Under the pieces are notes generated by a model, which was not told the origin of the DNA, did no database searches, and saw only the letters and a list, made by a program, of their open reading frames with translations. Below, piece after piece: positions 1 to 13,199 of a DNA stretch of 51,505 nt (positions are counted from its first letter, which is position 1; each line of letters opens with the position of its first letter). The stretch spans positions 72,501 to 124,005 of the forward strand of contig JBBHKE010002911.1 of assembly GCA_037447655.1 (NCBI GenBank), in the 5' to 3' direction. The translations under genes were made by a program, and so were the position numbers. The DNA is from Zygnema cylindricum. Lineage: Eukaryota; Streptophyta; Zygnematophyceae; Zygnematales; Zygnemataceae.

Positions 1-590
1 ATGCAGAGATCGCATCGCAGAGACGTAAACAATGCGATCGCAGAGACAGACACGCATTGTGATAGACGTGCATCGCACGACAAAACAAACGTGACGCACG
101 CACGCATCCGAGACGCATTGACGTACGCATTACCGCACGCATTTACACGTAAAGACGTGACGACCGGACACGCATGCCGCATGCACATTACCACGCAAAA
201 CGCACAAACGCACGATAGACAAACAGACGACAGAAGATAGGCGCACGCACCGACGACGTACACGCACATCAATGCCCGCATTTAACGTACACAACGCACA
301 AACAAACGCAGACAAACAGACGACAAAACATAGTGACGACAAAAGCAGACGTGACAGCAGACAGACAAAAAAACGACGACAGATAGACGAGAGACGCAGA
401 CAAACGACAGATAGACGACAACAGGCGACAGAACACGATAGACTGACAAATGGACGACAAACGAACAAGAGACGCAAAGAGACACATTGACGACAAACGA
501 CAGATAGATGACGCAGCAGCATCGACGACGGACAGAGAAAAACACACGTACACAACGCAGCAGCAGCAGATAGACAGACGCAGCAGCAGC
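1..590. repeat. Degenerate GACG/ACAG-rich low-complexity tract
   Basis: The plus strand is dominated by GACA, GACG, CAGACA and CGCACG words without a clean period. It grades into the purer tetranucleotide repeat that follows and looks like a decayed part of it. Every frame opened here reads as repetitive Arg/Thr/Asp or Ser/Val/Cys/Leu strings, so I treat the open frames as composition artefacts. Confidence 0.7.
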
Positions 591-768
591 AGACGACTGA
601 CAGACAGACTGACTGACAGACAGACTGACTGACAGACAGACAAACAGATAGAAAGACAGACAGAGAGACAGAGAGACAGTGAGACAGACAGACAGACAGA
701 ACAGACAGACAGACAGACAAACAAATTGACAAATTGACAAACAGACAAGAGAGACAGACAGACAGACA

Positions 769-803
<35 letters not shown>

Positions 804-804
804 T

Positions 805-843
<39 letters not shown>

Positions 844-850
844 TAGATAC
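591..850. repeat. (ACAG)n tetranucleotide microsatellite
   Basis: There are long runs of ACAGACAG with interspersed GAGA, ACAA and ACTG variants. They end in AGATAGATACATAATTAG and a short tail of AGACAGATAATT units to about 935. This is simple-sequence DNA; the minus-strand open frames are Cys/Leu/Ser/Val repeats forced by the period of four. Confidence 0.9.
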
Positions 851-2463
851 ATAATTAGAGAGATATATATAGACGGATAATTAGGACAGGTTATATAGAC
901 AGATAATTACCCAGATAATTAGACAGATAATGAGACAAATAACTATGTTTTGTCTTTTAAGTTTTATTTTCCAATTTTGTATTTTGATATTTTCCCAGTT
1001 TTCCTTCATTCTCTTTCCTTCTGTTTTTGGCTGTTAGTTCTGTAAGATCTGTAGGTTCTTGCTCATCTCACAAAGTTCCTACACAACTCAAAATTGTCGT
1101 GTTAAACAGGTACATAAAAATGGAGACACCATTAAGCTATTTTGTCTTCGAAGTATTGTAAAATGATCCATGTCCCATATCATCGTCTCCTTCAAACTGC
1201 AGAGCCAAACGATTGAATAAGAAAATAAAATCAGCAGAAAACAACCTTTTTTTCCAACAAAAACCAGTGTTTGACAATAATTATTTTCAAAACCTTGTAA
1301 GAAGGCTTTTATAATCTGCATTAAGTGTCAGTAATTTGTGCCTTAGTGTGGTGTTTTTGCTAGAAGTGGACCATTTATCAGTCATTTTTATTATATCGTA
1401 CTTAAAGCGGGGAGAAAATTTGTTCCTCCTTTTGTAATTTTTTTCTATTATTTGGCTGAAATCTCTTTTTAATGACATGAAACGATAAGTAAACAAATGC
1501 ACATTTTTCTATGTTTTTGTATCCATTGAACATAACGAATCTGACAAGCGTCAATATTTCAAAACCAGCTATTCTTTTAAAAATCTAACACAAAACGATA
1601 CCACACGTACTACACAAAAGATAACAAAAAAATATATAATTCCCTTTTAAACATTCTGAACATTTCTCTCAAAACTCATACCCTCAATATTTATAAGCGT
1701 TAATAAAATGAAGCTTGAATCAAATGGTCGACGGAAAAGGTGAAATGAGGGAAACAAAAGCAAAACCAGAAAAGAACAAAAAAAAGATAGGCGCTACCTT
1801 CAAATAACCTTTGAGGGAAAAAAAAGGATAACAAAGATTCGGAATGACATAACCGCCTCCTAATAAGCCGACAGCAAAGTGAAAGGATTACAAGGCATTA
1901 GCTATGACAGGTTTCCTAAAATTATATTTGAATGTTTGGAAGGAAAATGGCATTTGCCACGTGATATTTAACCGTTGCAGTAAGAAAGTAGGCTCTTGCC
2001 TCGTCATCGATGGTGGAGTTGGTTGGCAGCATTTTTTTCGCCATTTCGAACAACAAAACCCTAAAAAAGTAAGCACCCTAAGTAAACAGATGGCCGGAAA
2101 GCGATGACGTGGGCGACGTGCAATCTATGGCGGTGAAAAAGGAAGCGAGACTCTCACATATCTTTGTTGAAAAATTGGATAGATTTTCCTAATGGCGGCG
2201 CAATCAAGATGGCGACGATTGTCAGATTCTAAAGGGCTCACGACACATATCACCCACGCCAAATGCTGTATATTTATTCTATTTTTGTCAATATGGTTAC
2301 TCTATTTCATGTTCCATCATGGTAAAAAACCCATATTACAATTAAAAGTTACTCCTTTCAAGGATCATTTTGGTAAGTCTGGTTTTTTTAGAATTAATAT
2401 TCACGCTAAAACATACGGGATCATATATTAGAATACATTTTTAATGAAATTGGTGCAAAGTTC
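851..2463. other. AT-rich stretch without recognisable gene
   Basis: No protein family, RNA gene or clear repeat structure is visible. The longest frames are under 80 codons and have no recognisable motif. A frame starting at 2192 (Met-Ala-Ala-Gln, then a hydrophobic run) begins in a locally GC-richer patch. It could be a first exon running on under the adjacent LTR, but there is no homology I recognise to support that. Confidence 0.5.
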
Positions 2464-2944
2464 CCTATTGTAAAAGGGACAAGATAGTAACACCACGTCC
2501 ATAGTGCACAGCGGAATAACCCCCAAGATTTACTTGTAGCAACAACACAGTCACACAACGTTCACAGAAAAGAGTTGAGCTTTATTAAACGGGAAGAGAT
2601 TACAAGGTTGGAAGCTCGCTGCGAAAGTCTACTAATTTTGACTAAGACTACTTGGATATTTAAACTAACTAGCTGCTAGTCAACTTAGTACTACACTTAT
2701 GTTCACGTGGACCTTCTCGGTTAACCAAGATCTATCCATACTATCTTCTAGAACAATACAACTTAATCTACATTTTGCGGCGTTGCTATACTGTCACGTT
2801 GCGTTGCTATGCTGCGATACTAAGTTGTTATGCTGCTATGATGCGCTAGTCTGGTATCGCAGTTGCGCTGCTCTAAAACCGCAACTATAGCATCCTTGTT
2901 TCTAAACTACAAGGTACACAATTTTGTAACCCCGTTACACCTAT
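2464..2944 (-). mobile_element. Solo LTR with CCTAT target-site duplication
   Basis: The LTR proper is 2469-2939 (471 bp). It has termini TGTAA...TTACA and is flanked by perfect 5-bp duplications CCTAT at 2464-2468 and 2940-2944. The ends are the usual TG...CA of LTR elements, and no internal region is attached, so this is a solo LTR left by LTR-LTR recombination. A polyadenylation signal AATAAA reads on the minus strand at 2586-2581, with an AT-rich TATA-like stretch upstream of it near 2660, which favours minus orientation. It shows no similarity to the copia LTRs elsewhere in the window, so the superfamily is not assignable. Confidence 0.75.
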
Positions 2945-4219
2945 ACCCCGTTACACCTATTCTAATTGAATACGTGGAACGTCGAACAACAGTTACAAAA
3001 ATATTATGGGAATAAAGACAAACACGTATTGTCGTCGTTTTACTATAAACTTGTAATATGTAAATTAACGTAAATGTTCACACTGACGACGATGTTGTCG
3101 ACGGACGAGAGTTATGCGAATGGCTTTTTTTCGATGTGATTGAGTCTTTTTGTTTAGTGTGATTTTACGTGATAACGCGATTCTGTTATATCATTATCTG
3201 TACATTTTTACTTATAAAAGTACAATTTTGCACGGTCGGACGTCGTCCGTACTCCAGACTATTTTAAACGAACCTATATGAGAATTTTTGATGCTAAGGG
3301 TACTTTCGCATGTAACTGAAACTTAGTCTTGTTACTTTGTCTTTTAGCGAAGATTCTCTTTACAACTTTCAGAGCATTCGGATGTAAACGGAAATAACTT
3401 GTTAGTTCAAAAAGTGACTTACGTAGATGTGTACGAAGCAATGTGACAGATGAAGTGGTACACAAAATGAGGCCAAACTTCCACTCGGCTTCAATTTGAG
3501 GCGTCTCTCCGCACGCTGTACAATTTTTGTGACTTCGCAATGTTCGTGCACCGTATTGTTGACGTGTCAAAACCCTAAATTACCTTTCGCTGTCGCACAG
3601 AAATGCGATTTCGTTTTTCGTTTTTCCACTTGCCGATAGGTGCCCAATGTTTTTCCTAAATTGTATGTGTGAAGACACGTGTGTTTGAGAGAGACGTCCC
3701 CTTGTACGGAAATCAGCGCACGGAAAACAGCACGCACTTGCTTGAAACGTTCAATGTGTTTTTTTTTTGTACTCCGCGCAAAAAAAATGTTAAAAACTTC
3801 CGACACGTGGGACAACGTTTGCCTATTCGCTCACCTTATTGGACTTTATTTCAAATCACCTCGAAATGTGATTTGATGTAAAGCTTGAACATGTGCTGAC
3901 AGGACGCGAAAGTGGGTCGAAATGCGCTAGACGACAAATTTCATTGCGCTAGACGACAAACTAATGTACGTATAAAGTTTCAAGGTAACGCAACTTGTAC
4001 GGTGGTAATTTCTATTTTTTTGGTACGGCTGCGGATTTTCTCGTTTTTTTCGAAGTTATGGAGGAAAACGATAGATAATATCTGTACTTTTAGCACATGC
4101 GAAAGTACCCTAATTAAACCTTACCTTAAACAGCATAATGAAAATTTAGAACCGTTTACTCTATTTAACGTGATAGAGTCGAAATTTAGGGCGACCAAAT
4201 TAGCGTTTTTACTCTAATT
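2945..4219. other. Unassigned intergenic stretch
   Basis: Moderately CpG-containing, AT-rich DNA with overlapping short open frames on both strands (3274-3815 minus, 3669-4217 plus). None has a recognisable domain or consistent coding signal. No repeat boundary is found. Confidence 0.45.
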
Positions 4220-4438
4220 ACGATTCGCGGTGAATAGTACACCGTGAATCGTTATTTGCCTTATGTACGCTATATCGACACCCCAAAATTTTTACATTGA
4301 TACCTTAAATAGAATTAATTACACTATTTAAGGAAGTGGACCATATTCTGCCACGTCTCCTAGCACTTAATTAGAATGAATGACGTTAATTTTTTCTTTA
4401 CACTAATAATTTCTATACGCTAATAACGATTCAAGGTG
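4220..4438. mobile_element. Small inverted-repeat (MITE-like) element
   Basis: Arms at 4240-4259 and 4419-4438 are inverted repeats matching at 18 of 20 positions, giving a ~199-bp unit. A third copy of the arm motif at 4220-4232 pairs with 4240-4252 to form a tight 13-bp hairpin with a 7-nt loop. Inside the unit is a perfect 10-bp inverted repeat, CCTTAAATAG (4303-4312) with its complement at 4324-4333. No convincing target duplication is visible and it has no coding capacity. MITE is the best guess. Confidence 0.4.
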
Positions 4439-6276
<1,838 letters not shown>

Positions 6277-6840
6277 TTTGGTAATTTCCATCTGGAACTA
6301 TTGGTGAATATCGTTTTCAAGTTCCAATTCGCTGAAATGATTTTTATTATTATTACATTTCCCAACCTGTTGTTTAAAATCTTTTATTGGCCCAATCTTC
6401 ACAGCCTTACTGTTTTTTCTAATGTGAATATGGTTTGCAATTAGTTTTTTTTTTGTACAATGTCGATTTCAAATTTCACCTGCCAGGCCCTTAATTTCTG
6501 GTTTTGAAAAGTAAGCTTTCAAAAAGCCTCTTAAGTTGACAATCTCGATATATAATGTTTAAGAAACCATGACGTGTTTCCATCATTTCATTCAATTTCC
6601 TTCTTAGCAGGGTTTTTATGCATCAAAGAAGATTGTTGTGTCAAGCTGTTTTTTCTTTGTGGTAAGTTGTTTATTCTCTTTCCCAACATTCTGCCAAAAA
6701 ATTCAACAATTTTTTTGTCTTTTGCTAATTTTTTTCCCTCCTATTCAGCTAGTTCTAAGTGTCGTTGTTGTTCCATGTCTTAGGTTGGTATAATAGTTGA
6801 GGAATTTATCAAGGAAAAGCTCAAAAAAAAATCTTAAAAA

Positions 6841-8812
6841 ATGGCATCCTCGGCTCGGATATTGGATTCAATGGGTCGTCAATTGCAAGTAAACATTTTG
6901 GGAGATAAAGTATGTTGACTTCGCACCTTGACCAAGATCACATTCATGATTCTGTATTTTGCAGTAGGTTGACTTCCATGTCGACCAAAAAATGTGGACA
7001 GAGTTATGTTTTTGTAGCAATTTATTGTGTGTATGTTGCATTATATCTTTTTCTTCGAGACTTTATGCTACACGTGCCGTTTCCTGGAGAAATCTAAAGA
7101 AATGAAAAATAAAATGCAGTGTCACAATGTCTTATAATGCTAAACTTTTATCTTCGCGCGTTTGGCTAAAAGGGAATATAATTTGATTTGTGTTTTGTAT
7201 TTCTGAAGGAAACTGGCAAATTGCTATACTTGGAAGCTGGAAAGAGATTCGTCGATTTGTTAATCTCTCTCCTTCTGGAACCTTTAGGAAAAACGTTGAA
7301 CGTTTTGGCTGAGAATCCTCTCGACAAAGTAAAGCAAGCTGATTATGTTGGCATAGTCCACATGTACAACAGTGTCATTACGCTAAGCGACAATGTTTTG
7401 AGAGTACCGAAGCAAATATTATTGTCTCCAAACTCCAGCAGCCGTAAAATTTCTGGTTCCAAAAGTACAGTTGTTCCACCAAAACCAGACAGATTCTATA
7501 GGTGTTCTTATTCGGACCAATATCCTCGTCGGAGCTGCAATAATGTCATATCAAGAAACTATGACGCCCGTTGCCCATTTTGTATCATCGGGAAAATGAC
7601 AGTTGAATTGGTTGTACAAGATGACCTAAAAATGGCTGTACAAGATTTTGAACAAAGTGGGATAGTTGAACAGGAAAGCGAAATTTGTGGCAGTTATCTC
7701 AAAGAGGAAAAAAATCTGGATATGGTAGACTCGGGGCAACGGAGGAGTTTAGGATTTGTGAAAGAAGCGGTGGCTTTCACCATCACCGACCGACTCGAAA
7801 TTTTTCCAACAAACACATGCATGACTTTTGAGTTGCTGAAGGAAGCAGGTGTAAGTAAGATGGAGAATTTGGAGAGTTTCAATATTAGTGTGGATAAAGT
7901 GCAGGTACGTTTTGAATTATTATTGGCAAATCTTCTAAAATGACTTCGAAGCAAACTGAGAATTGTGAATTGAAACAGATGTTTAAGGTGTTGTACACTC
8001 CATTTCGGTGACGTTAATGAATTACTCATTTTCATGAGAAATAATTATAGAAATATCTAATGGAGAGAAATTAAAAGAGTGCATAATTATCGAGTTCGCT
8101 TTTTCGCCTGAGAATTGTGAATTGAAACTGGTGCTATAGCCGTGTTTCACTGCATTTTGGTGAAGTTTATGGATTATCCATTCTCATGAGAAATTATTAT
8201 AGGAAACTTCTATTGTAATTTCAGAATATACAGTTTTTGTTTTCACTTTTTCTCTGACGAATAGGGGAACCCGATAATAATGCACTTTCTAGATTTCTGT
8301 GCATTTTTCTAAAGGTTATGAAAAATAATAGGTATTGTGACTTGTAGAAGGTTGGGAAAGAGGAATTTTAAACTCCAAACCTTCCTGATATTGAATTTGT
8401 CAATAGAAGAATGAAACAATTCCTTTAACTTGTTGACACTTGTGACATGTCTTCATACTAATCGATGATTCATCGCTTTGATCTGTTGACACTTGTATGA
8501 GACGAATTGGCTTGACATAATTGCGACTCTTCTTCACTTTAGATCTTTAGACCTTGATCCAACGGTGCAGATTTGACTAAGTACAAAAGGAAAATTTGAT
8601 AAAGTACAAAAGGCGTACTTTTCGTCACATCTCTGAGTTGGATTATTGACTTATATGTGCAGATTGTGAAATTGTTGCAAGCGGCTTACCAAAGTAAGAC
8701 AGTCCTGAACGATGTTTTTGGACAAGTATTTCAAGCTGAGGTAAACAGGCGGGACGGTCGAGCAACGACGACAACTCTTGCAAGAAAACCTAAACTGTTA
8801 AGCGACGCGTGA
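6841..8812 (+). CDS. DUF674 family protein, three exons
   Basis: Exons are 6841-6909, 7209-7904 and 8663-8812 (stop TGA 8810-8812), giving 23+232+49 = 304 residues. All junctions are phase 0 with GT...AG introns (gtatgt...gaag; gtacgt...gcag). The start is the first ATG after an A-rich leader, and splicing joins it to EAGKRFVDLL, the N-terminal DUF674 signature (residues ~31-40). A CPFC cysteine pair lies at residues 145-148. The FVKEAVAFTITDRLEI block, then LLKEAGV, then in exon 3 LLQAAYQSKTVLNDVF, match the C-terminal half of the domain. DUF674 is a plant-specific family of unknown biochemical role. Many members carry two tandem domains; this one has a single domain. Exon 3 contains GAG|GTAAAC at ~8740, a possible donor to a further exon, so the last ~23 residues are uncertain. 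Confidence 0.85.
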
Positions 8813-8960
8813 CTTATTTGCATGGAAGGCGATTCAGTAAGTCATTTAATAACTACGAATTTAAATATCTCTAGCAAGAAAGCCTAAACTTTTAAGTGAC
8901 CAATGACTTAATTGCATGGGAGGCGATTCAGTACATCATTCGATAGTCACGGAATGCTTT
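8780..8960. repeat. Tandem duplication, 94-bp period
   Basis: Two diverged copies begin GCAAGAAA(A/G)CCTAAACT at 8780 and 8874 and share the block GGCGATTCAGTA. The first copy covers the end of DUF674 exon 3, so the predicted C-terminal tail lies inside this repeat. This weakens confidence in the exact stop used. Confidence 0.75.
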
Positions 8961-9111
8961 GGGGCAACTTTTTCTTTTACAAGGTTTGAATCCTTGAAGA
9001 AGACAGGAACTTAAAGGGACTGTGCTTTAATTTAGGAACAAGGAGAGGGGCGGTGATCTGATATAAGAAAATGGAGATGCTTCTGGCCTTTTTAAAAAGT
9101 AGATATGGGAT

Positions 9112-9590
9112 GTAAAACCTAAATGCTGAATAGGAAGGAATATGGAACCTAAATGTTTGATTGTTGGTCTTTGTAACAAAAGAAGAGAGGAATATAAAAC
9201 TTTAATGCTAGATTGGTAGGAATATAGAACCTAAACGCTGAATTTGAGATGATTGAGAGAACGCTTCGTTTTTACTTAGCGGTATTCCAGAATTGAAATT
9301 GAAAGAGTTGTGACGAAGGCAATAGATTCGGATGTATCGCTGTGTTCAGATTGAATAGCTGTAGTCCTAGATGTATGAAAGCAAAGGAGAGATAATTGTA
9401 AAGGAGAGAGAGTTGTGAAGGAGAGAGAGAGAGAGAGTTGTGAAAGAGAGATAGTCGTAAAGGAAAGATATTTGTGAAGGAGAGATAGTTGTAAAGAAGA
9501 GAGTAGTTGTGAAGGGGAGGAGATAGTTGTGAAGGAGAGATAGTTGCAAAAGAGAGATAGTTCTAAAGAGGAGATAGTTGTAAATACCAA
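9112..9590. repeat. Imperfect minisatellites (GGAATATAGAACCTAAA; GGAGAGATAGTTGTGAA)
   Basis: From 9112 to about 9246, ~4 loose copies of GGAATATAGAACCTAAATGCTGA are visible. From 9376 to 9590 there is a second series of 19-22-bp units of the type GGAGAGATAGTTGTGAA with GA-run expansions. The opposite-strand frames (Phe-Thr-Thr-Ile-Ser repeats) are not genes. Confidence 0.75.
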
Positions 9591-9863
9591 TTTAGTTGGG
9601 AGATCATGAGAGTTATTAAGTCATTGGTTCAAAATATTAGATCTACTATGATAGGATGGACACAAGGAGCAATGAATTGGAGCCAATCATAAGTTTTGTT
9701 TTTGTCAATTTGACATGAGGTGTACATTTGGACTGAACCCTAGAACTTGTCAATTTTGATTTTAATGCCCATAATGAACAAAAGACACGAGGAAGTTTTT
9801 TAACCAACAGCGAAAGCTCGCAGGCAAAAATAAAGCAAAGTAACAGTCGAATGTGTTTTTGAT

Positions 9864-9910
9864 ATCTCTCCCTCTCCCTCTCCCTCTCCCTCTCCCCCCT
9901 CTCCCCCCTC
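9864..9910. repeat. CTCTCC microsatellite
   Basis: A hexanucleotide-like run of CTCCCT units grading into CCCCCC tracts. It is pure pyrimidine on the plus strand. Confidence 0.9.
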
Positions 9911-10018
9911 ATACTCATTTAACATGACCATCAGACATGATCATATACCCCTTAACATCCAAAAGGAATTTGTAACATACATATACACCCATTATAATAT
10001 TAAACTGGGTATGTAGAG

Positions 10019-10169
10019 CATAGGTTTAATGTGCGAAAACAATTGGAAATGCTACACTTTGTTATCCCGTACAGTACACGTACTATACGAAAGTTACCCC
10101 AATAGTACAAAGACCATACGTTCTAACAATATATAGCGTTTCCAATTGTTTTTGCACATTAAACCTATG
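10019..10169. mobile_element. 151-bp foldback element (MITE-like)
   Basis: The 35-bp terminal arms 10019-10053 and 10135-10169 are inverted repeats with two mismatches around an 81-bp spacer. Flanking words GTATGTAGA (10010-10018) and GTATGGAGA (10170-10178) match at 8 of 9 positions, resembling a 9-bp target duplication of the Mutator (MULE) type. It has no coding capacity. It would also make a stable hairpin if transcribed, so a microRNA-like hairpin is an alternative reading. Confidence 0.6.
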
Positions 10170-10432
10170 GTATGGAGAAGTTGCCAATGCTTTGAATTGA
10201 TATTTTTTGACCTAAAATCATTATTCATTTCTTTACCTAAAATAACCTTATTCAGCAACGACAACTTTTGGATGCTAATCACCATAAATAGCATTGGTAA
10301 AATCCACTAGATTGTGGTTAAAATTACAATAAAATATTCCATGCTTCCATACCTCTCCAAAACCAATTAAATGATATCATTAGTATTATGTGCATAGCAC
10401 TTGGGAATCAACGATGTTCCAAGAATTTGTAT

Positions 10433-11661
10433 AGTATTACTCGAATTCAAGGAATCGTATTGACTCACTCGCCTCCAATTGAAATTATCAATATGTCGTC
10501 ACAAATACGACATCTACATAACAAGCACGTGAATGCTTCATTTCTCACATCCTTCCATTTCTTACTTCTTCAACATTTATTCTTTCTTCCTAGATTCCAT
10601 AGTTCAAAAGTAGGTGAAAGTACGCCCATACAATATGCCTATTGTATGCAAAACATACAATATGGCTTTAAGACCCATATTGTATTGGCCGCAAAATGAA
10701 AAAAAAATAGTAACAGGGTTGAGTTGCACATCGACCGATAGAGAACTAAACGTCATGTCTAAATTTTGAAAAACATTCGGACAAAATATTATTTTTCTGT
10801 GAGTTTTGAGGTACTTTTTATTTAAACCGTCAGATTTGGACGATCTGATGATCGCTGATCAAAGTAGCGATCTAAGAAGATCACATGAAAAGCCCATAAC
10901 ACAACTTACGATAGGACAATCTATCATATTAGCATTTGCAATTTTGAAGGCCACACTAAATAAAGCCTCAAATTGACAAACCATGTAGTATGGGACGATA
11001 AAAAAAAATATTCCACACTGCCAAAAATATGCAAAAATGTTGCCCGTCCACGTTTCTTTTTTTTTAGTTTTCTTTCCCGCGCAATGTCATCCTGCGCCGT
11101 GTCAGTTCGCTTAAAAATTTCGTCCGGCGGCGTGCGCTGTTCTATGATCATACGTCAAATTCGCACGTTCGTACAGGGGTGTGCACAACGCACACACATA
11201 CAGTATGCCTACTCTGCGCGAGTTTTGTACCAAGGTTTGTGCGCCTACCAAAAGGCTACCATAAAAACACCTACTTTTGAACTATGCTACATTCCTTCCT
11301 CCTTCCTACATTTCTTACATTCATTCCCTTCTTCTTCCCTTCTCTTTCCAATAATCATTTCAAGCACATTTTCTCTAATTGGTGCTTTACATGTCATCAA
11401 CATGGTATAAGATGGGAACAAAACATCCCAACACTCAATACGAGGCAATTAAATCTAAGTCAACATCTGCATTCGGTCAAAAACATAGTTTCAACCATCA
11501 TACATGAGAAAGGACATGGAACAAAAAGTTAATGTAAACAATTATGTTTCTAGGAACAAATTCTCCTTCTTAAGGGGAGACTATTGAAAAAGGTCTCAAT
11601 TGACCTCTAATTAAGAAAAATATAATATTGTATTTCAGGTTTAAAGTTTTGACATGGTATT
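10433..11661. repeat. Unnamed 0.53-kb repeat, copy 1 (split by a TIR element)
   Basis: 10433-10598 plus 11287-11661 align almost colinearly with 12670-13199, with substitutions and small indels. Shared blocks include ATTACTCGAATTC, ATTATCAATATGTCGTCAC, TTCCAATAATCATTTCAAGC and ACATGAGAAAGGACATGGAAC. A run TTAAGGGGAGACTATTGAAAAAGG near 11570 looks like a polypurine tract followed by an LTR start, compare AAGGGGAGTATTGAAAAG in element A. The repeat may therefore be the 3' end of an old non-autonomous LTR element. No reverse transcriptase or RNase H is encoded. Confidence 0.7.
10598..11286. mobile_element. 689-bp TIR transposon/MITE inserted in repeat copy 1
   Basis: Perfect 19-bp terminal inverted repeats, CATAGTTCAAAAGTAGGTG at 10598-10616 and its complement at 11268-11286. 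The flanks CTAGATTCC (10590-10598) and CTACATTCC (11287-11295) match at 8 of 9 positions. The related copy at 12670-13199 has a single CAACATTCC there (12827-12835), i.e. an empty site. An 8-9-bp duplication fits a MULE or hAT. Opposed frames at 10924-11410 are short and unlike a transposase, so the element is probably non-autonomous. Confidence 0.75.
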
Positions 11662-12669
11662 TGTTCCCATCCATCATAATATCAGTGCCCAAAGATCGTA
11701 TATTAATACCAACTTAATGTGTGGAAAGTGTCACGTTTACCTAAATTGGAAAACTCAAGATCACTGACTCTAACAGACTTAAAACGTCAACAACATTTAA
11801 GACTCAATAGTAATCGAGGCTCAATGATAATACAACTAAAGACCAATCTCAATATAGTCAATATTTTTTTCCTAAGTTTTTATATTGAGTATATCATTTT
11901 ATATTGAGTCAATATTTGTACTTCCTAAGGGTATGTCCCCATGTACTTGTAACTTAGCAAACTTACTTTGTATTTTAGCGCGGATCCGCGGACGCGGTTT
12001 TCAAGTGTCCCTATGTCTGTAAGGACGAAATCGTAACTTACGCTTGTGACGATTGTATACGTCGTCAATACGTGTGACAGTTGTCAACGTCTACAATTTG
12101 TGGTCGCACGTTACTTTTTGGAATTGCTTGTGACGTCGCATGTCTTACCGTGACTTTGTAGACTTAACACCTTCCAGCTTGTGCCGTTTTCACGGTTGAA
12201 GACGAGGCGCTTTGCCTTTGCGTCTCCTATCCGGTCGACGTGAGATGGCATCGGAATTTGAAGACCCCTGCAAAAAAGAAATCCGTACTGGAAGAAAACA
12301 GACAAAACCAAACAAATTGTGTACTTTTCTTCGTCGTATTTGAACGCAAACGGACAAAACATAGCGAATTATGTACTTTTCTTTGTCCTTAGAAATCGTA
12401 TGAAAATTTTCGAAAATTACTGCAAGTGCGAATATATTTTCTTGTTTGTTTATCGGAAATACCTAGTTTTAAAACACATCGTGCATGTGTTGTAAACGTA
12501 AGGTTGAAGATGACGTATTTTGTTGTGGAAGTGGGTAGAAAAACACAAGATGACAAATTTTTATACATCCTAAATTCGACGATAACGCAAATTGTACTCT
12601 ACAAATTTGCGATTCCTTCGTACGGTTGCAACTTAGGCAGTACGGCGCTAAGTTTTACAAGAAAACGAC
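11662..12669. other. Unassigned stretch with a Harbinger-like terminus at 11929
   Basis: TAA followed by GGGTATGTCCCCATGT at 11926-11944 resembles the TAA + GGGAGTGTGCCCA end of the element at 26036. I find no matching right end, so this may be a truncated relative. 12290-12385 holds two degenerate copies of a word ending ATGTACTTTTCTTTGTC. No gene is recognisable. Confidence 0.35.
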
Positions 12670-13199
12670 AGTATTACTCGAATTCGAGGAATCGTATTGA
12701 CTCGCTCGCCTCCAACTGAAATTATCAATATGTCGTCACAAATACGACATCTGCATAACAAGCGCGTGAATGCTTCATTTCTCACATCCTTCCATTACTT
12801 TCTACTTCAACATTTATTCTTCCTCCCAACATTCCTTCCTCCTTCCTACATTTCCTACATTCATTCCCTTCTTCTTCCCTTCTCTTTCCAATAATCATTT
12901 CAAGCACATTTTCTCTAATTGGTACTTTACATGTCATCAACATGGTATAAAATGAAAACAAAACATCCCAACACTCAATACGAGGCAATAAAAAATAAGT
13001 CAACATTAGCTATGGTCAAAGACATAGTTTTGACCATCATACATGAGAAAGGACATGGAACGAAAAGTTAATGCAAACAATTATGTTTCTAAGAACGTTT
13101 ATGTTTCTAAAGGGAAGACTATTGAAAAAGTTATCTATTGACCTCTACTTAAAAAAACAATAATAATGTATTTCAGGTTTAAAGTTTTGTCATGGTATT
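12670..13199. repeat. Unnamed 0.53-kb repeat, copy 2 (uninterrupted)
   Basis: Second copy of the repeat at 10433-11661, without the 689-bp insertion. It ends abruptly at 13199, where the LTR of copia element B begins, while copy 1 continues past this point into different sequence. This is consistent with B having inserted here. Confidence 0.7.

Noticed and set aside
130-852. 240-codon minus-strand ORF
   Set aside because: It is a Cys/Leu/Ser/Val repeat generated by the tetranucleotide microsatellite.
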